Shown here: positions 47,041-58,911 of the stretch, in pieces
Layout: each line of letters begins with the position of its first letter
Numbering within the stretch: the stretch's first letter is position 1
DNA from: Saturnia japonica
Taxonomy: Eukaryota; Arthropoda; Insecta; Lepidoptera; Saturniidae
DNA: 64,000 nucleotides
Assembly (NCBI GenBank): GCA_033032175.1
Contig: CM065320.1
Coordinates: 13,101,413-13,165,412 of the forward strand
Direction: 5' to 3'
Made by a program: the position numbers and the translations under genes
Notes under the pieces: generated by a model
The model's database searches: none
What the model saw: the letters and a program-made list of their open reading frames with translations, nothing else
What the model was told of the DNA's origin: nothing

Positions 47041-47427
47041 GGAAATCTGAAAAAAATGTCTTATACAGTTTTATTATTGTACATACTAGTATTTGCCTGG
47101 CTTAATTAGTAAAGTGCAGACCGTTTTTAAAACAAACGAAATCCAATTAAAGACAACAATAACAAATAATTAAACAGCACATTACGGTGTAGCGATATCT
47201 TCATAATAAAGCTTTTATATACTGTATAAAGGGAAATAAATGTAATTTAACACCCGAAGGGATTGTAAATCCTGAGTAATTTATATTAATAGCTCAAAAT
47301 TTATGTTAGTTCTGCTTTCAGCCGGTGTTCGGGGACCGATTTTGTTGCTAACTAGACAACCTTAAATCATAGCAATCGTGTAAACTGGTTTTTGTTTGTA
47401 TTTCACAACTTCTTCGGTTATTTATAT

Positions 47428-48056
47428 ACTAGCTGTGCCCCACGATTTCACCCTTGTTAATTTTATCCAACAAACACCGCGTCGCCAACGCACCCATATA
47501 TTCTATCATAATTGTTTTTCTCGCAAACACAAATTATTTTTATTTTCCATGATTTCTTAAACTATGTGTCCAAATAGCACATTCTAGAGAGCAAAATTTA
47601 ACTTTATAAAATTTCCTTTATGATGAAGTAATTTTTGTTTGTAATGATTAATATGCCATGCCAAAAAATAATGCTTATAAATCACTTTTTAAATTTCAAT
47701 AAATATTTATTACAAAATACCTTATTGTGGCTTATATGTAAGAGATAGGCACATGCTATCGCTGATTTTGTTGTAGATATACTAAGAACAAATATTATTG
47801 TAGAACATTATATTTCCGTATCACACACGATTAAAGAAGTTCGGGTGGGCTCGACTTCCGACTTACGCAACAAAAATCAATATTTAAGGCTATCTGAGAG
47901 TTGTAGCCTAATATTAAATAGCCTATAATATTACTCGAGAGTCTGGCTATCATATACTAAATAAATTTTTCGAATCCGACAGGTAGTTACAGAGATTAGC
48001 GTGTTTAAATAAACAAACAAACGAAAAACCTTTTCCGCTTTATTATATTAGTATAG
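47428..48056 (-). mobile_element. Helitron-like element, family H2, copy 2
   Basis: The minus strand starts near 48056 (ACTATACTAATATAATAAAG), has AAACACGCTAATCTCTG, and ends GTGGGGCACAGCTAGT at 47428. It is collinear with 31612-32167, and no coding gene remains. Confidence 0.7.
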
Positions 48057-48261
48057 TAAAAAATGTTAAATTATATAGTATTTGGAACCGATTTGAACGA
48101 TACATCTCTATAAACTATCAAAGGTGTTTTTTTTGGGGCAATATCATATCTTCCTTAATTCTTTATCAAAATTCATGGTTCAAACATCATTTTAAAGTTT
48201 ATGTTCCTCGCTATTGACCAACTTTTTTAAATATATAATTATTGCAGCAAAAAATTATACA

Positions 48262-48440
48262 GCCCCTAATGGTAAGAGGCTACCATAGGTATATATAGGT
48301 ATACCTTGAACCTCCATACACCAAGAAGGATACTTTATGTAAGGTACGGCTGCAATCTTTTGTAGGATGGAAATAATCCATCAGTCGAACTGACCTAAGT
48401 AGAGAGAAATATGCAAATAAATTTCTCCGTACCTACCATT
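48262..48440 (+). repeat. Family Z repeat, copy 4
   Basis: CCCCTAATGGTAAGAGGCTACC, TTTTGTAGGATGGAAATAATCC and CCTAAGTAGAGAGAAATATG align with the family Z copies at 296 and 53590. The first 20 or so bases are lost. Confidence 0.6.
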
Positions 48441-48552
48441 CTTAGTAATCTGTTTATGGCATATAATTAAAAATCTATCCAAGTAAAATATAGGTGGCAC
48501 CATATAACAACAATCTGTTTAACTAACATGAGAGCTATTAGATTGCTTATAA

Positions 48553-48867
48553 TTTTTTTTATCTGACTACACTGTTGGCCTGAAGGGCCCTAAACAAATA
48601 GAGCCGCTGATGGCTTTTACAGCATTACCGGACTTGAGAAGCAGCGCTTAAGGCACTCAGCCGCGAAAGCGTGCGCAACAAGCGCGCCAGGTTGCCAAAG
48701 TAGCCGGACCTCTGCTTGGGTTGTTACCGCGATTGCAATGAAGTCACGATCTGGCTAATTCCTCATCCGTAAAATTCGAGATAAACTAACATACAATATA
48801 TATGCATGTCCCTGCCTCCTGAGAGGAAGGAAGGAACATGTGTATATGTATTTAGTGATCTGAAATA
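48553..48867 (+). mobile_element. Family K retroelement end, complete unit
   Basis: ATCTGACTACACTGTTGGCC, GATGGCTTTTACAGCATTACC, a GC-rich middle (CCGCGAAAGCGTGCGCAAC), GAGAGGAAGGAAGGAACATG and TGTATTTAGTGATCTGAAAT. The unit recurs at 58550 and, reversed, at 51184. It has no A or B box, so it may be a LINE 3' UTR rather than a SINE. Confidence 0.7.
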
Positions 48868-49515
48868 CTTTCATAAGTCCTTTACCATTAAGTTATCTTA
48901 AAATATTAAAATGAGTAAATAAAAACGAATTTCCTTAAACACTGCATCGTAAATATAATTTTATCTCGTTGTCCGGTTCAAAGCAAAAATACGAAATGAT
49001 TATTTTCCCCCAGGTCGCCATTTTGCGTAATCTCTTCTACTATCTTTTTGACGCGATCGTTATAATTAACAAGGTTACTTTGGCGGCTTACGACGCATTA
49101 AAGACGCTCTAGAATCTTGATATTTCATAATAAATCTTTTAAGGTAAATTTTCAGCTATCTTTAACAGAAAATTTGTATAAGTATACACTTTAAAAGCAA
49201 ATAAGGAGATGCGAGGACGAGTTAAAGTTCACGGCAGACCCTAACTGTAGGAGAGTGGCCTGTGATAGAATGGCATCGAAACGGCTAGAATAGGCATTTG
49301 CCAAGAGACATACTGAATTAAAGGATGTCTTTAATAATTTTATAAAACAAACAGTAATGATTCAGAAAAGAAATGCTAAAGAAATAAATAAAGTTTAAAC
49401 CTGTTATTGTGTAAACCTTAATTGTATCTTTAAAAAAACTTATCTATACAATTAATAAAATTGAAGTGTCTGTTTGTAATGTAAAAATAACAGCTTTTTG
49501 CAAAATACATATGAA
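48868..49515. other. AT-rich DNA, nothing recognised
   Basis: No feature beyond a GC-richer patch near 49205-49290 without known motif. Confidence 0.4.
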
Positions 49516-49520
49516 AGTAT

Positions 49521-49945
49521 ATACGATACCTATAACAAAAAGCCCATTTTAAGCTCTGTCTGGTTGTTCCGGGTAATCTCTGAAACGGTTGGACCGATTT
49601 TGACGGGACTTTCACTGATAAATAGCTGATGGTATACGGAGTAACTTAGGCTACTTTTAGAAGAAGAATTATGGTATCGCACAAATAAAATAAAAACTAG
49701 TCATGGTGAATCAATTTGGGCGCTTAAATGGCTTATTCTGAGTAAACCATAAGAGATAAAGCAAATTAATGTACTACATTATTATAGGTATTAAAAAGAC
49801 CTATAAAAAAGTCCTGGAAAGTATACTATCTTCTAAGGAACACCCACAATAAGCATTTTTGTCTTTAAAATAGCCGGGAGCGGGGGAGCAAGATTTGCGT
49901 GGGCATTCTATAGTCCACGTGAGCGAAGCCAGGGGCACGGGTAGT
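49521..49945 (-). repeat. Dispersed repeat family C, copy 2
   Basis: The reverse complement matches 23141-23587 from CCCGTGCCCCTGGCTTCGCT through CCGTTTCAGAGATTACC to TATAGGTATCGTAT. It is shorter because the CAGACA run is reduced here. Confidence 0.7.
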
Positions 49946-50990
49946 AATTTATAAAAAGTAACCTAGATGTCACATATTACACAATGTGCCTTCTTAATCT
50001 ATAGTAATATAATAACGAGTTATATATAACTTCTGAATATTATTGTAGTAGGTAATCGAAGCTACATTATCTATATGTTTTAATTTATTAGTGCGAGGGA
50101 AGTCGCGTATGGATGTTAGTATAAAATAAAGTAATTAACCTTTTATGTACTGAAATAAAAAAGATAGTATTTCTGATTTTTATTATTATTCGATTTTAAA
50201 TACGATATCATCGGTATGGAATCATAAGTTTGTGTTTCCTTTATGTTATTTTTTAAAACAAAAACCTATTCTTTCGTTTTGATATGCCTATTTTTTAAAC
50301 ACATTATATCGATAATATTGCATAATACAAAGTTGTAAATTTACCGTAACTAACGAAGTTGTAATTTTATTTATTTCGACTAAAATTTAAGTAAATTGTT
50401 TATTTAAATGTAATAGTATTTAATCTATTGTTTCGTATTGTAATTAAACCTGCTTTGTTTAATAAAAATGAAGACGTCAGAAGCGAATGGAATAAATCAA
50501 AACAAAATCTTATTTGCGCTACGTCGACACAAAGTCACTGAATCCTTGCTCCTTTAAATGAAGAAAAAATGTTAACATAAATTTTTTGTTTACATAAAAT
50601 ACGCCATACAATTTAACTAATCCTAATGACGTAATAAAAATAATTCAAGCTAAGGAAATAAAGAAACGGTGATTACTCAAAGGAAACTCGAAATCCTATC
50701 ATTTATTTGGCCTACAATCTTTTTTCCAATTTATCTTAATGTTTACGATAAAAAGGATTCCATTTACACCGATGCCTGTCTACCTGAATATTTGTCTTTT
50801 GTAGAAGTATAAAGAAATGAAGTAAAGAAAGTAAGTGCTTGTTTCAGCCGCGTAACTCCTCGGTAGTTCTTCTTCTTCTTTCTTTTTAATGATAACGCGT
50901 ATCTGTCTATACGCCAATGTCAAGTAAATAGAATATTTTTCTAATCTTCAGAGTTCAAGCAATGCTTTAACAAGATGGTGGCTTTCTTGT
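49946..50990. other. AT-rich DNA, nothing recognised
   Basis: A (TTC)n tract lies near 50868. No coding or repeat match. Confidence 0.4.
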
Positions 50991-50995
50991 TAAAA

Positions 50996-51130
50996 CTACC
51001 GCCGCGACCTCCCTCTCTCGCGGCAACATAAGCCTAAGTCCCCGTTCCTCGGTGTGAAATCCATGTGTCTGGCAGCCGCTCGCGCGATACAGGTGACACT
51101 GCACTTGCAATCACTTAGCTACTCACAGAC
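50996..51130. other. GC-rich patch, possible exon or CpG-rich site
   Basis: CTACCGCCGCGACCTCCCTC and GGCAGCCGCTCGCGCGATACAG, then GTGACACTG. CAG|GTGACA could be a weak donor on the plus strand. Frames are short on both strands (minus strand MDFTPRNGDLGLCCRERGR then stop). No domain is recognised. Confidence 0.3.
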
Positions 51131-51183
51131 ATCATTACACACAATATGTTCATACATACGTGCACACCACATAGGTACATAGG

Positions 51184-51515
51184 TTCTGTAAGGAACCTTT
51201 TTTATTCTTTTTTACGCTAGTTATTGTAGACCACAGATCACTAAATACATATACACATGTTCCTTCCTTGCTCGAATTTTACGTATAGGGAATTAGTCAG
51301 ATAGCGAATTTTTTCAATCGCGGCAACAGCCCAAGCCGAGATTCCTTCGGCACCTTTGCGCGCTTGTCGCCCACGTTTTAGCGGCTGAGTGCCTTAAGCG
51401 CTCGCCCCCAAGTCCGGAAAAGCTGTAAAAACCATCAGCGGCTCTGTTTTTGGATAGGGCCCCTCAGGATAACAGTAAGCTCATAGTGAATAACATTTTT
51501 TTTTTTAGTTTTTGG
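51184..51515 (-). mobile_element. Family K retroelement end, reversed copy
   Basis: Plus strand: GTTCTGTAAGGAACCTTTTT, AGATCACTAAATACATATAC, ATCGCGGCAACAGCCCAAGC and CTGAGTGCCTTAAGCGCTCG. This is the reverse complement of 58550-58911, including the extra 50 bases after TGATCTGAAAT that the 48553 copy lacks. Confidence 0.7.
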
Positions 51516-51565
51516 GAGTTCTTGTAGCCACTTAAAATTCATGCTTCTACTTATCTGAATATTAC

Positions 51566-51788
51566 CTATATAAAAGGAAACCCTGACTGACTGACTGATT
51601 TACTAACACATAGCTCATACCACTGAACGGATTGAGCTGACATTTGGAACCCATATGGTTATTATGACGCAGGGATCCGATAAGAACGGATCTTTAAAAA
51701 TTCAACCCATGAAAGGTTCTAACGGGAGTTCAAAATTTCTATAGAGAAATCATATATAACACGGGTAAAACCATTGGTCACAGCTAGT
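51566..51788 (+). repeat. Helitron-like repeat, family H3, copy 2
   Basis: CTGACTGACTGACTGATTTAC, CCACTGAACGGATTGAGC, TTATTATGACGCAGGGATCC and an end GGTCACAGCTAGT. It matches 3955-4163. Confidence 0.65.
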
Positions 51789-52344
51789 TATTTATAATTC
51801 ACTTGTTACATCTTCATAATGAGAACCACTGATTGCATTGTTAATTATATTTACGGATAAGTATTGCGACATGCCGAGCACAATACGTCGATACGAGGAA
51901 CTCTTACTCGTCACCAACGTGAGAATCGCTTCAGTATCCATTATGGAAGTGGTTGTTTTAAAAATATAATTATATGTAACATAACAATAAAATATATTTA
52001 AGTTAACTAACATAAACAGTACATTCTTGAATCTTGACGGCCTCAAGGGAAAAACTTTATTTCTCAAATAACATATACTTACATGCTAATAAATTCAGGA
52101 TCACCCTCATCCCTCCACACAACCCATCAATTCCTCAGCCGGCGCCATATAAACAGACTATAAAAATAAGTTTTGTATTGTCGATAAAAACATTTTATGA
52201 TATTCCTGTAAACGTTTCCCAACAAACATAAATTTTACTGTGATTATTAGATACTGGAGGAAATACGGGATTTTTAGAGTTCCATGTTTATGGACAATTT
52301 TGTATATTTACCATCCGTAAATGTAACAAATTCTTTATAATATG
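51789..52344. other. No recognisable feature
   Basis: Short frames on both strands overlap around 52034-52067 and lack motifs. Confidence 0.4.
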
Positions 52345-53080
52345 AACTTTTAAGCAATTATGGCTCAGTGGTAACGATTATGCACCAAGGTCGGCGATCA
52401 ACGTGTGTTCGAATCCTTAAAATTAATACCGATGTTCTCCCACGAGCTAATGTTTGCGCAATGTAAGCATTTTTGACGTGCCACCAGTTACATTGGTGTA
52501 AACACTTATTTTGAATACCCGACGAGAGAATTACAAAGTAAATTTTCTACTATGAGCTCCAAGCAGGTAAGCGGAAACGTGGTGACCATTTCCTTACGTA
52601 CAAGGATGCTCAAAAAGATATTTGAAGCTATGCAACATAAACTCTTCTTATTGGAAGACGTTAGCAGAAACCTACACTGAGTGGAGGAGAGGTCCGGTAA
52701 AGCGTAGTAACGTCAGTGATTTCCAAAACGAACGAAGCCGAGAACTTGACGAGAAACGAAATGAACTAAAAAATAAACCACCAGTAAACATTATTTATAA
52801 TTACGTAAATGGTATCGTAACATGCAAACATGTGGGAGCACGTTCACTACTAAAATACGATATATTAGCCAAATTAGAGCTAAACGCAAAAGCTACTAAT
52901 TCAATATCAAACTTGCTTGAGCCTTCAGTGAAGGAAAACATTGTAATGAAATTATAACATGGTGTTAGGATATTTTCTTATGCCTGTCTGGCCAGCTACT
53001 AACCTTAAGTTCAAAATCTGTTGCCAAGCACCTATAGGTGTGTTCTAGTAGTTATTGTTGAGTGCCAGAACCTCCACAAG
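52345..53080 (+). mobile_element. tRNA-derived SINE, family T, apparently interrupted
   Basis: The head is clear near 52358-52420: A-box-like ATTATGGCTCAGTGGTAACG and B-box-like CGTGTGTTCGAATCC. The body resumes only at about 52918 (CAGTGAAGGAAAACATTG, GCCTGTCTGGCCAGCTAC, CCAAGCACCTATAGGTGTG). In other copies the two parts are close together, so roughly 450-500 bases look inserted. A 111-codon frame (52622-52957) runs across the insert and into the SINE body. Its protein is unrecognised and I do not call it a gene. Confidence 0.55.
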
Positions 53081-53586
53081 ATTTCGCATTTGAAAATTTT
53101 CGCCACATCGTCATTATATAAAGATTTTTTTAAATGTGTTCTTGCTGCCTATAGCTAAAGCAACCTTAGAAATTCTGAATTCTTAATTAAGGCCAGTCAT
53201 TAATAAGTTACTACTCCTGAGCTAAGTTGGAAAGCCCAGAGGGTCAGTTTATGTATTGTTGTTTAAATTAGACACATCAGGCATAGGTGAGGCAATGGTG
53301 CTTTCGCAAACGAACCTTGCACATGTTGTATCTAGCTCATTAAATTTAACTGAATCTTTCATTTGTTTAAATTAAACTCTAAACTCAATGCTACTCGTGG
53401 ACTCTGGTAGTTATCAAAAACTAAAACCTCTTGCGTTTTATATAAGTTGATTAAATTCGCACAGGGCCTGAATAGGTTGTCAAGTCGACTTACGTCAAAT
53501 ATCAAAATTATTCAAAATTGGCATCTGGGTTGCCTAATTTATGTGATGAATAAATGTTTATGTTGATAGGAGTACTTGTGTTTGGT
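53081..53586. other. No recognisable feature
   Basis: AT-rich spacer without supported content. Confidence 0.4.
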
Positions 53587-53589
53587 ATA

Positions 53590-53862
53590 TACTACAAAGG
53601 TGGCAAACAAGCATACGGCCCACCTGATGGTAAGCAGAGACCATAGCCTATGGACGCTTGTAATAAATACCATAGGTATCACTAGCGCGTTGTCGTCCAT
53701 GACCTCATGACCTAAGGACATCTAGAAACCATACTCACCGCAGGAACATGACACAAGGTCAGTTGGCTACGATCTTCTGTAGGGTGGAGGTATTCCACCT
53801 GTCGAGCTGCCCCAAGTAGAGTAAAATCCCTCTAAATAAATTTCTCTGTACCCTACTCATAG
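53590..53862 (+). repeat. Family Z repeat, best copy
   Basis: ACAAAGGTGGCAAACAAGCA, CGGCCCACCTGATGGTAAGC, GCAGGAACATGACACAAGG, TCTTCTGTAGGGTGGAGG and AATTTCTCTGTACCCTAC. The longest and least worn copy in the window. Confidence 0.8.
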
Positions 53863-56095
53863 ATAGGATATTCCAATAAAATTTAAACTTCAAAATTTCT
53901 GCCCTGTAAAGTATGCGTTTTAGACTTATAAACGTATTCTTGTGTTATACGGAAATGTAACCAATGCTTACCTATAACTTTGTTTTTTTCTAACGATATG
54001 GACTAGACAAGAAGAAAAACACTTTAATTATATGCTTCAATCAGTGTTTAAATTTTGACAGATCTTTAAGAGTCTTATCCCTTAAATGTTATAATAACTA
54101 CAAACCACATTTATTTGTTCAAAAACTTTTATACGATAGTAAGTGAACTCTACTAAATTGAAAAGCTAACCACGAAGTTAAGTTTTCTCCAATCCGTTAC
54201 CTCATAATCGAATATTCAGCCCACGATCTCAGCTACACCTATCATTTGTTGGGCAAGTTTTACTGTGATCCCGATCAACCAAGATTAAGTCTGTCACGTT
54301 CTCGGCAAAGTGGTGAAGATTTAAAGGGACAACCCACAGAGTTACAGAACTCATTTGCATTATAACACTGTAAACTTCAGCTTGATGTAAAAAGTTTACG
54401 ATACCGTCGCAACTAAGTGAATTTATGGATGACAATATAATAGAGTTAAATGCAGTTTGGTTTGGATTTTTTCAGATACTATCTTTAACTTGTTTATTAC
54501 GTTTTATTTTGATAAACTTTAAAGTATGTATTTTTATTTAGGATATTCCTAAAGCTTTGCTATCTGTACTATAAAGTGGGTTAAAAGACGATCCAAAATG
54601 TTTTATTTGCTCACATGAAATTTTGTTCTTTATATTACAGTTTTATTAATTGTGTCGTATATGTCTTTAGTACCTACCTAGTATAAAAATAATCCTAGTT
54701 TATAACAATGTGTGGTGTTTCAACCTTTTTATATTTTATTTACTGGTCCTTTGTAAAAAGTGTAATTTACCCTTTAGTCAACAATTAAATACACCGACTT
54801 AAATATAATCTATGAAAATTTTAGCACGGGGAAATAAAAATCTTAGAAGTATTAGACGCATCTTTATTTAATTTCAATTAAATAGAGTACGGTAGTTTTA
54901 CATTAGTAAAGTTAAAAAACATAACAAGTTAATTTATTCACACGTACCTTTAAAAACCAATATTACTCAAAGTTCACGAAACCATCTACGAGGAATATTT
55001 AATAGTCGAATAAACAACAATGTCTTGGTAACTTTTCCACAAAGATGCAGTAACTACTGAAGCCCGTAGACATCAAAAGTTAACTGCAGCCGTATATTAT
55101 TTGTCTAACTACGAAACCGTAATAATTTTTCCACAGTCACGAAGGCCTGTTTAAATATTTTCTGTAACATCACAACTCATTACAACTTCGTCTATAGGCA
55201 AACAGCGCGTTTTGTTTGTATGGAATTCGAGACGTTTCAAAGGGTCGACTTTATTACTTTAAAATATTGTACATTCAAATTAACAAGATTTTGGGTCGTT
55301 TAGTCCATTGTTATATTCTAACGATCTTAGTGAATTCCTTCGAATTGTGTAGTTAACAGATATTACGGATATCTGCTTTAAATAATAAGTAATAAATATT
55401 GAAACTAGCAGGAGAACAAGCATGGACCGGAGTTTGCCCACAAAATAAATTACGACTAGTGCCTTTCTAGAAAAGAATCCACTCATATCAAGAGCTGGGG
55501 AAAATATGAACTCCAATCAATAAACTACATATCGATAACCTAATACAACTTAACTCGGAAAGTTCACAATTCACGATTTCATGATTTCTTTCTTTCGTTC
55601 AATTTCATTATAAATTTTGGCATCATGATTTCTATATAAGGGTGACCCTTTTGACTGAATTGTGTCTTGTGACTAACTAATTAATTAACAATGATATTAT
55701 GTTAAATATGTTTTTTATTAAAGTTACAATGATCATTTTAATCAAGCAAAAATTAATTGAATAGTAGATATTAGACTGTAAAACTCATTAGTAAAGCTAT
55801 TTTTTTTTGTTATTTACCTAGCGTATGGTTTTGTTTTATTGTAATAAAAATACTGAGTGTCGGAATGTAACTTCAACTAAGAATATATACTTCAAATATA
55901 CTGAGTTAAATGTTCTGTGTTATATATATTTATAACTTATTAAAATATACCTTCCATATGAATCTTCCTTCGACATTTCTTACATCGATGTGTTCTGTAA
56001 GTTTATTTTAGTTAGTTGAAATAATGCATGTACGTCTATCAAATATTTGCAAGTCAAGTCCGATATTTCAGGGAGTCAAAATACTGTTTAACGTT
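53863..56095. other. AT-rich DNA, nothing firm
   Basis: Around 54229-54435 both strands carry open stretches of moderate GC (minus strand MSSINSLSCDGIVNFLHQAE...) without known motifs. Nothing else. Confidence 0.35.
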
Positions 56096-56100
56096 GCAAA

Positions 56101-56156
56101 ATTATTTTATATAAAGCGGGTAGGACTGCGATTATTTTGATATAAAAGCGGGTAGG
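56101..56156 (+). repeat. Short tandem duplication
   Basis: ATTATTTTATATAAAGCGGG-TAGG and ATTATTTTGATATAAAAGCG-GGTAGG stand 7 bases apart. Confidence 0.7.
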
Positions 56157-56619
56157 TCAAGCCTTGATGTATTCATTCGTGAAAGTAACCTCTTAGACAA
56201 CGATACTCTGTCTGAATAAATCACGAATATTAAACTATTATTCCACAAGACCCAGAAGTTTTAACAGTACAGACGTGCCCAGACCTAGTTGGGCGTGGTC
56301 GCGATAAACCAATTCTTACAGCAAATAAGGGTACCGACATACGTTAATATTAAATAACATTTTTTGCCAAGCTTGAATATTTTGATACTGGTGATTTATA
56401 TTGGTCCCTGCTATAAATATTCAATATATTGTGCTCGGATAAATGGGTAGGCTTCATTATGCAATGACAATAGCACTACTATAGGATTTTCACAAAATGA
56501 ATTTTGTAAAATGTGTTATTGTAAAATGTTTCAACGCAAAGTTTAACGCAATTTGAATAAACATACAAGACGAAAAAGTAAGAGATCTTAATAAAATAAT
56601 ACTGCGAATATTTTACTGG

Positions 56620-56700
56620 TCAGTGCCATTGAACTTAGACCCCCCAAAATATTGACATTATTCTCACTCAAAGAAAGTGCCAGCAAGTGATAATACAATA
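56620..56700 (+). repeat. Two-copy repeat family M, copy 2
   Basis: GTCAGTGCCATTGAACTTAG, CCCCAAAATATTGACATT and AAAGTGCCAGCAAGTGA align with 23845-23945. Confidence 0.55.
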
Positions 56701-57890
56701 TTCTTTGATTAGGTTCATACTGAACGTAACCTAAGCAAACCAGTTATTTTATAAACCTAACAAAATGAAACAAATAGATTACAAATTATGTTGTCCTTTT
56801 ACTATCTAACGACGGTTCACAAGCTGCATAGATCGTTTGTAAGCCAACGGTGACATCTATACTTAAAATGAAAGAGTAAAAAGTTGAAATCTGTACATAG
56901 AAAATATTTAAGAAAAAATACTACGATAGTCTGAAGATACATTTAGGAAGCATAAATTTATACTTAGGAACATTCGTATGATCTATAAATTGCGTTTAGG
57001 TTATGTATATACAGAAAAGGAATGTATGTAGGTAGGATTATGTTATTTTTACGGTATTTATGAATGTTTCAAATAATTATAAATATTTATTCGATCTAAA
57101 TTTTCTACGATAGATGTCGTTCTGTGGTGTTTTTACGCTATCAAGGTTTTTATTAAATTACACTAAACAGACATACTATTAAGCGTTATTATTCACTGGC
57201 TATTAACGGTTTATAAAAATAAAATTATTAAATAAACTTAGCTTACCGGTCGAATACCGTAAAGTTGAGGTGAGGGAAGGTTTTTATTTAGTTGCTGTTT
57301 TTCATACACCAAATATTGTTAGCGACGCATGGGGCTAGGCGTGATGATTTAGGGAATAACATTGACAATTAGTTGTAGATATAAGTTGCTAGGCTTAAGG
57401 AATAAGCATTTACATGCAATCATTGAGTTACTGTTTATGTATTAAAAATAAAGAGTATAGTATAGTGAGTAGAGTAATGTATACCTTATTAGTGAGTAGA
57501 GAATGTATACCTTATTAGAAGATAGTAAATACGTAGTAATAAAAATTATAATTTTATAAGAATAGCGTAGAAACTTACTGAACATATATTTCATTGATAA
57601 TCTTTGTTTTAAACCAGTATGTATAAAGTTTGTGATTTTATAGGAATAGTTAGGCTTTTATGTGAATTCAGTGGTGCTTGTAATATTTATAATTGATACA
57701 TAAAACGTGTTTGTAGACTGTTTTGTGTTGTAATGTTTCAAGTTTAATATTTACGAATTTTACTATTCCTTAATGTTATATTGTGTGTATTTAGGTAGAT
57801 ATTAATATTCTTAATAGATTTGAATATGTTTTGTAACATTCCAATAAGAATCTTATGAGATATTAGCTAATTACGTGTCATTGTATGTAA
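56701..57890. other. AT-rich DNA upstream of the GC island
   Basis: It contains the tandem duplication listed at 57464. No gene or other repeat. Confidence 0.4.
57464..57516 (+). repeat. Tandem duplication of a 26-27-base unit
   Basis: AGTGAGTAGAG(T)AATGTATA followed by CCTTATT occurs at 57464-57490 and again at 57491-57516, differing by one base insertion. Confidence 0.85.
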
Positions 57891-57959
57891 TAATAATAAT
57901 AACGGAATAGTCGCAAAGCGCCACGCCACAAGCCGTATTACTAGGCAATGTTAAAGTAG

Positions 57960-58350
57960 GAGAGGAACGGACGCCTTCGTTCCGTCCCGCTCCAACATCG
58001 ATATAAATATGGGGCTGTTACGGCCAACCGGCACAGTGTGTCAAACGCAATTCAAGAAAAGAAGACTCAAGATCTTGAAGACTTGTAAGAAACTCTGGAT
58101 AATACTGGATAGTGTTAAGAATTATTGTAAGCGGCCGTTGTGAAGATTGAATACAGCGACTTGATTTTGGTGTTCGTGTATGTCATTAAGTCATTATCTT
58201 CAAGAAATCTTTCACCCGCCAGCGACCCAGTCCACTTAGTTCTCTTTAGCTACGTCAACGCCACGCCTCCGCCTAGGCACCTCACTGCGTGTGTGCCATT
58301 CTGTTTCGCTCTCTCTACGCCTGGTAGGTTCGAGTGTGAACAGAGTTGAT
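57960..58350 (+). promoter_or_regulatory. GC-rich island with TATA box (gene promoter or solo LTR)
   Basis: TATAAATA lies at 58002-58009 in the middle of a GC-rich stretch (GGAACGGACGCCTTCGTTCC before it). About 33 bases downstream, GGCACAGTGTG provides an initiator-like CAGT at 58034-58037. The following 120 bases are A-rich leader-like sequence, then a further GC-rich stretch with a 69-codon frame (58140-58349) of no recognised domain. The layout suits a core promoter with 5' leader, or the U3/R part of a solo LTR. I could not define TG...CA ends with a primer-binding site. Confidence 0.45.
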
Positions 58351-58403
58351 TGCACGTAGTGAGTTGGGCATCTCTACTGCATACCGTAGTACGTATTCGC
58401 CGT

Positions 58404-58469
58404 AGTACCGAGTCCGAGGATTGATCGGGCGCCGCGCCGCACTTTCGTTATGTGGGCCCGCTCGGTACT
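58404..58469. repeat. Inverted repeat in GC-rich DNA
   Basis: AGTACCGAG (58404-58412) and CTCGGTACT (58461-58469) are exact reverse complements around a 48-base loop containing GGGCGCCGCGCCGC. It may be a structured leader or chance. Confidence 0.5.
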
Positions 58470-58549
58470 GTTATCGTTAAGCGTAGCTAATTATTATTAG
58501 GAGCGTACCGTTGCGCTATTAGGCTTCGTTGCGCCTGTTTTAAGTATAC

Positions 58550-58911
58550 TTTTTTTTTTACTGACCTTACTGTTAGTCTGAGGAGCCCTAACTAAAAACA
58601 GAGCTACTGATGGCTTTTATAGCTTTATCGGGCTATTCGGGCTTAAGGCACTCCGCCGCGAAAGCGTGGGCAACAAGCGCGCAAAGGTGCCAAAGTGGCC
58701 GGACTTCGACTTCGGCTGTTGCCGCGATTGCAATGAAGTCGCGATCTGACAAATTCCCTATCCGTAAGATTCGAGCTAAACTAACATATACATATATACA
58801 TGTCCCTACCTTCTGAGAGGAAGGAAGGAAGATGTGTATATGTATTTAGTGATTTGAAATATGGTCTACACTAACTAGCGTAATAAAGAAAAAAAGGTTC
58901 CTTACAGAATC
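58550..58911 (+). mobile_element. Family K retroelement end, longest copy
   Basis: CTGACCTTACTGTTAGTCTG, GATGGCTTTTATAGCTTTAT, CACTCCGCCGCGAAAGCGTG, CTGAGAGGAAGGAAGGAAG, TATTTAGTGATTTGAAAT, then AACTAGCGTAATAAAGAAAA and GGTTCCTTACAGAAT. It matches 51184-51515 over its whole length. Confidence 0.75.

Noticed and set aside
52622..52957. 111-codon protein-coding gene
   Set aside because: The frame ends inside a family T SINE body, has no recognised domain and lies in a probable insertion.
53590..53862. CRISPR-like or tandem repeat array
   Set aside because: It is a single interspersed repeat unit. No regularly spaced repeats occur anywhere in the window, and the DNA is eukaryotic.
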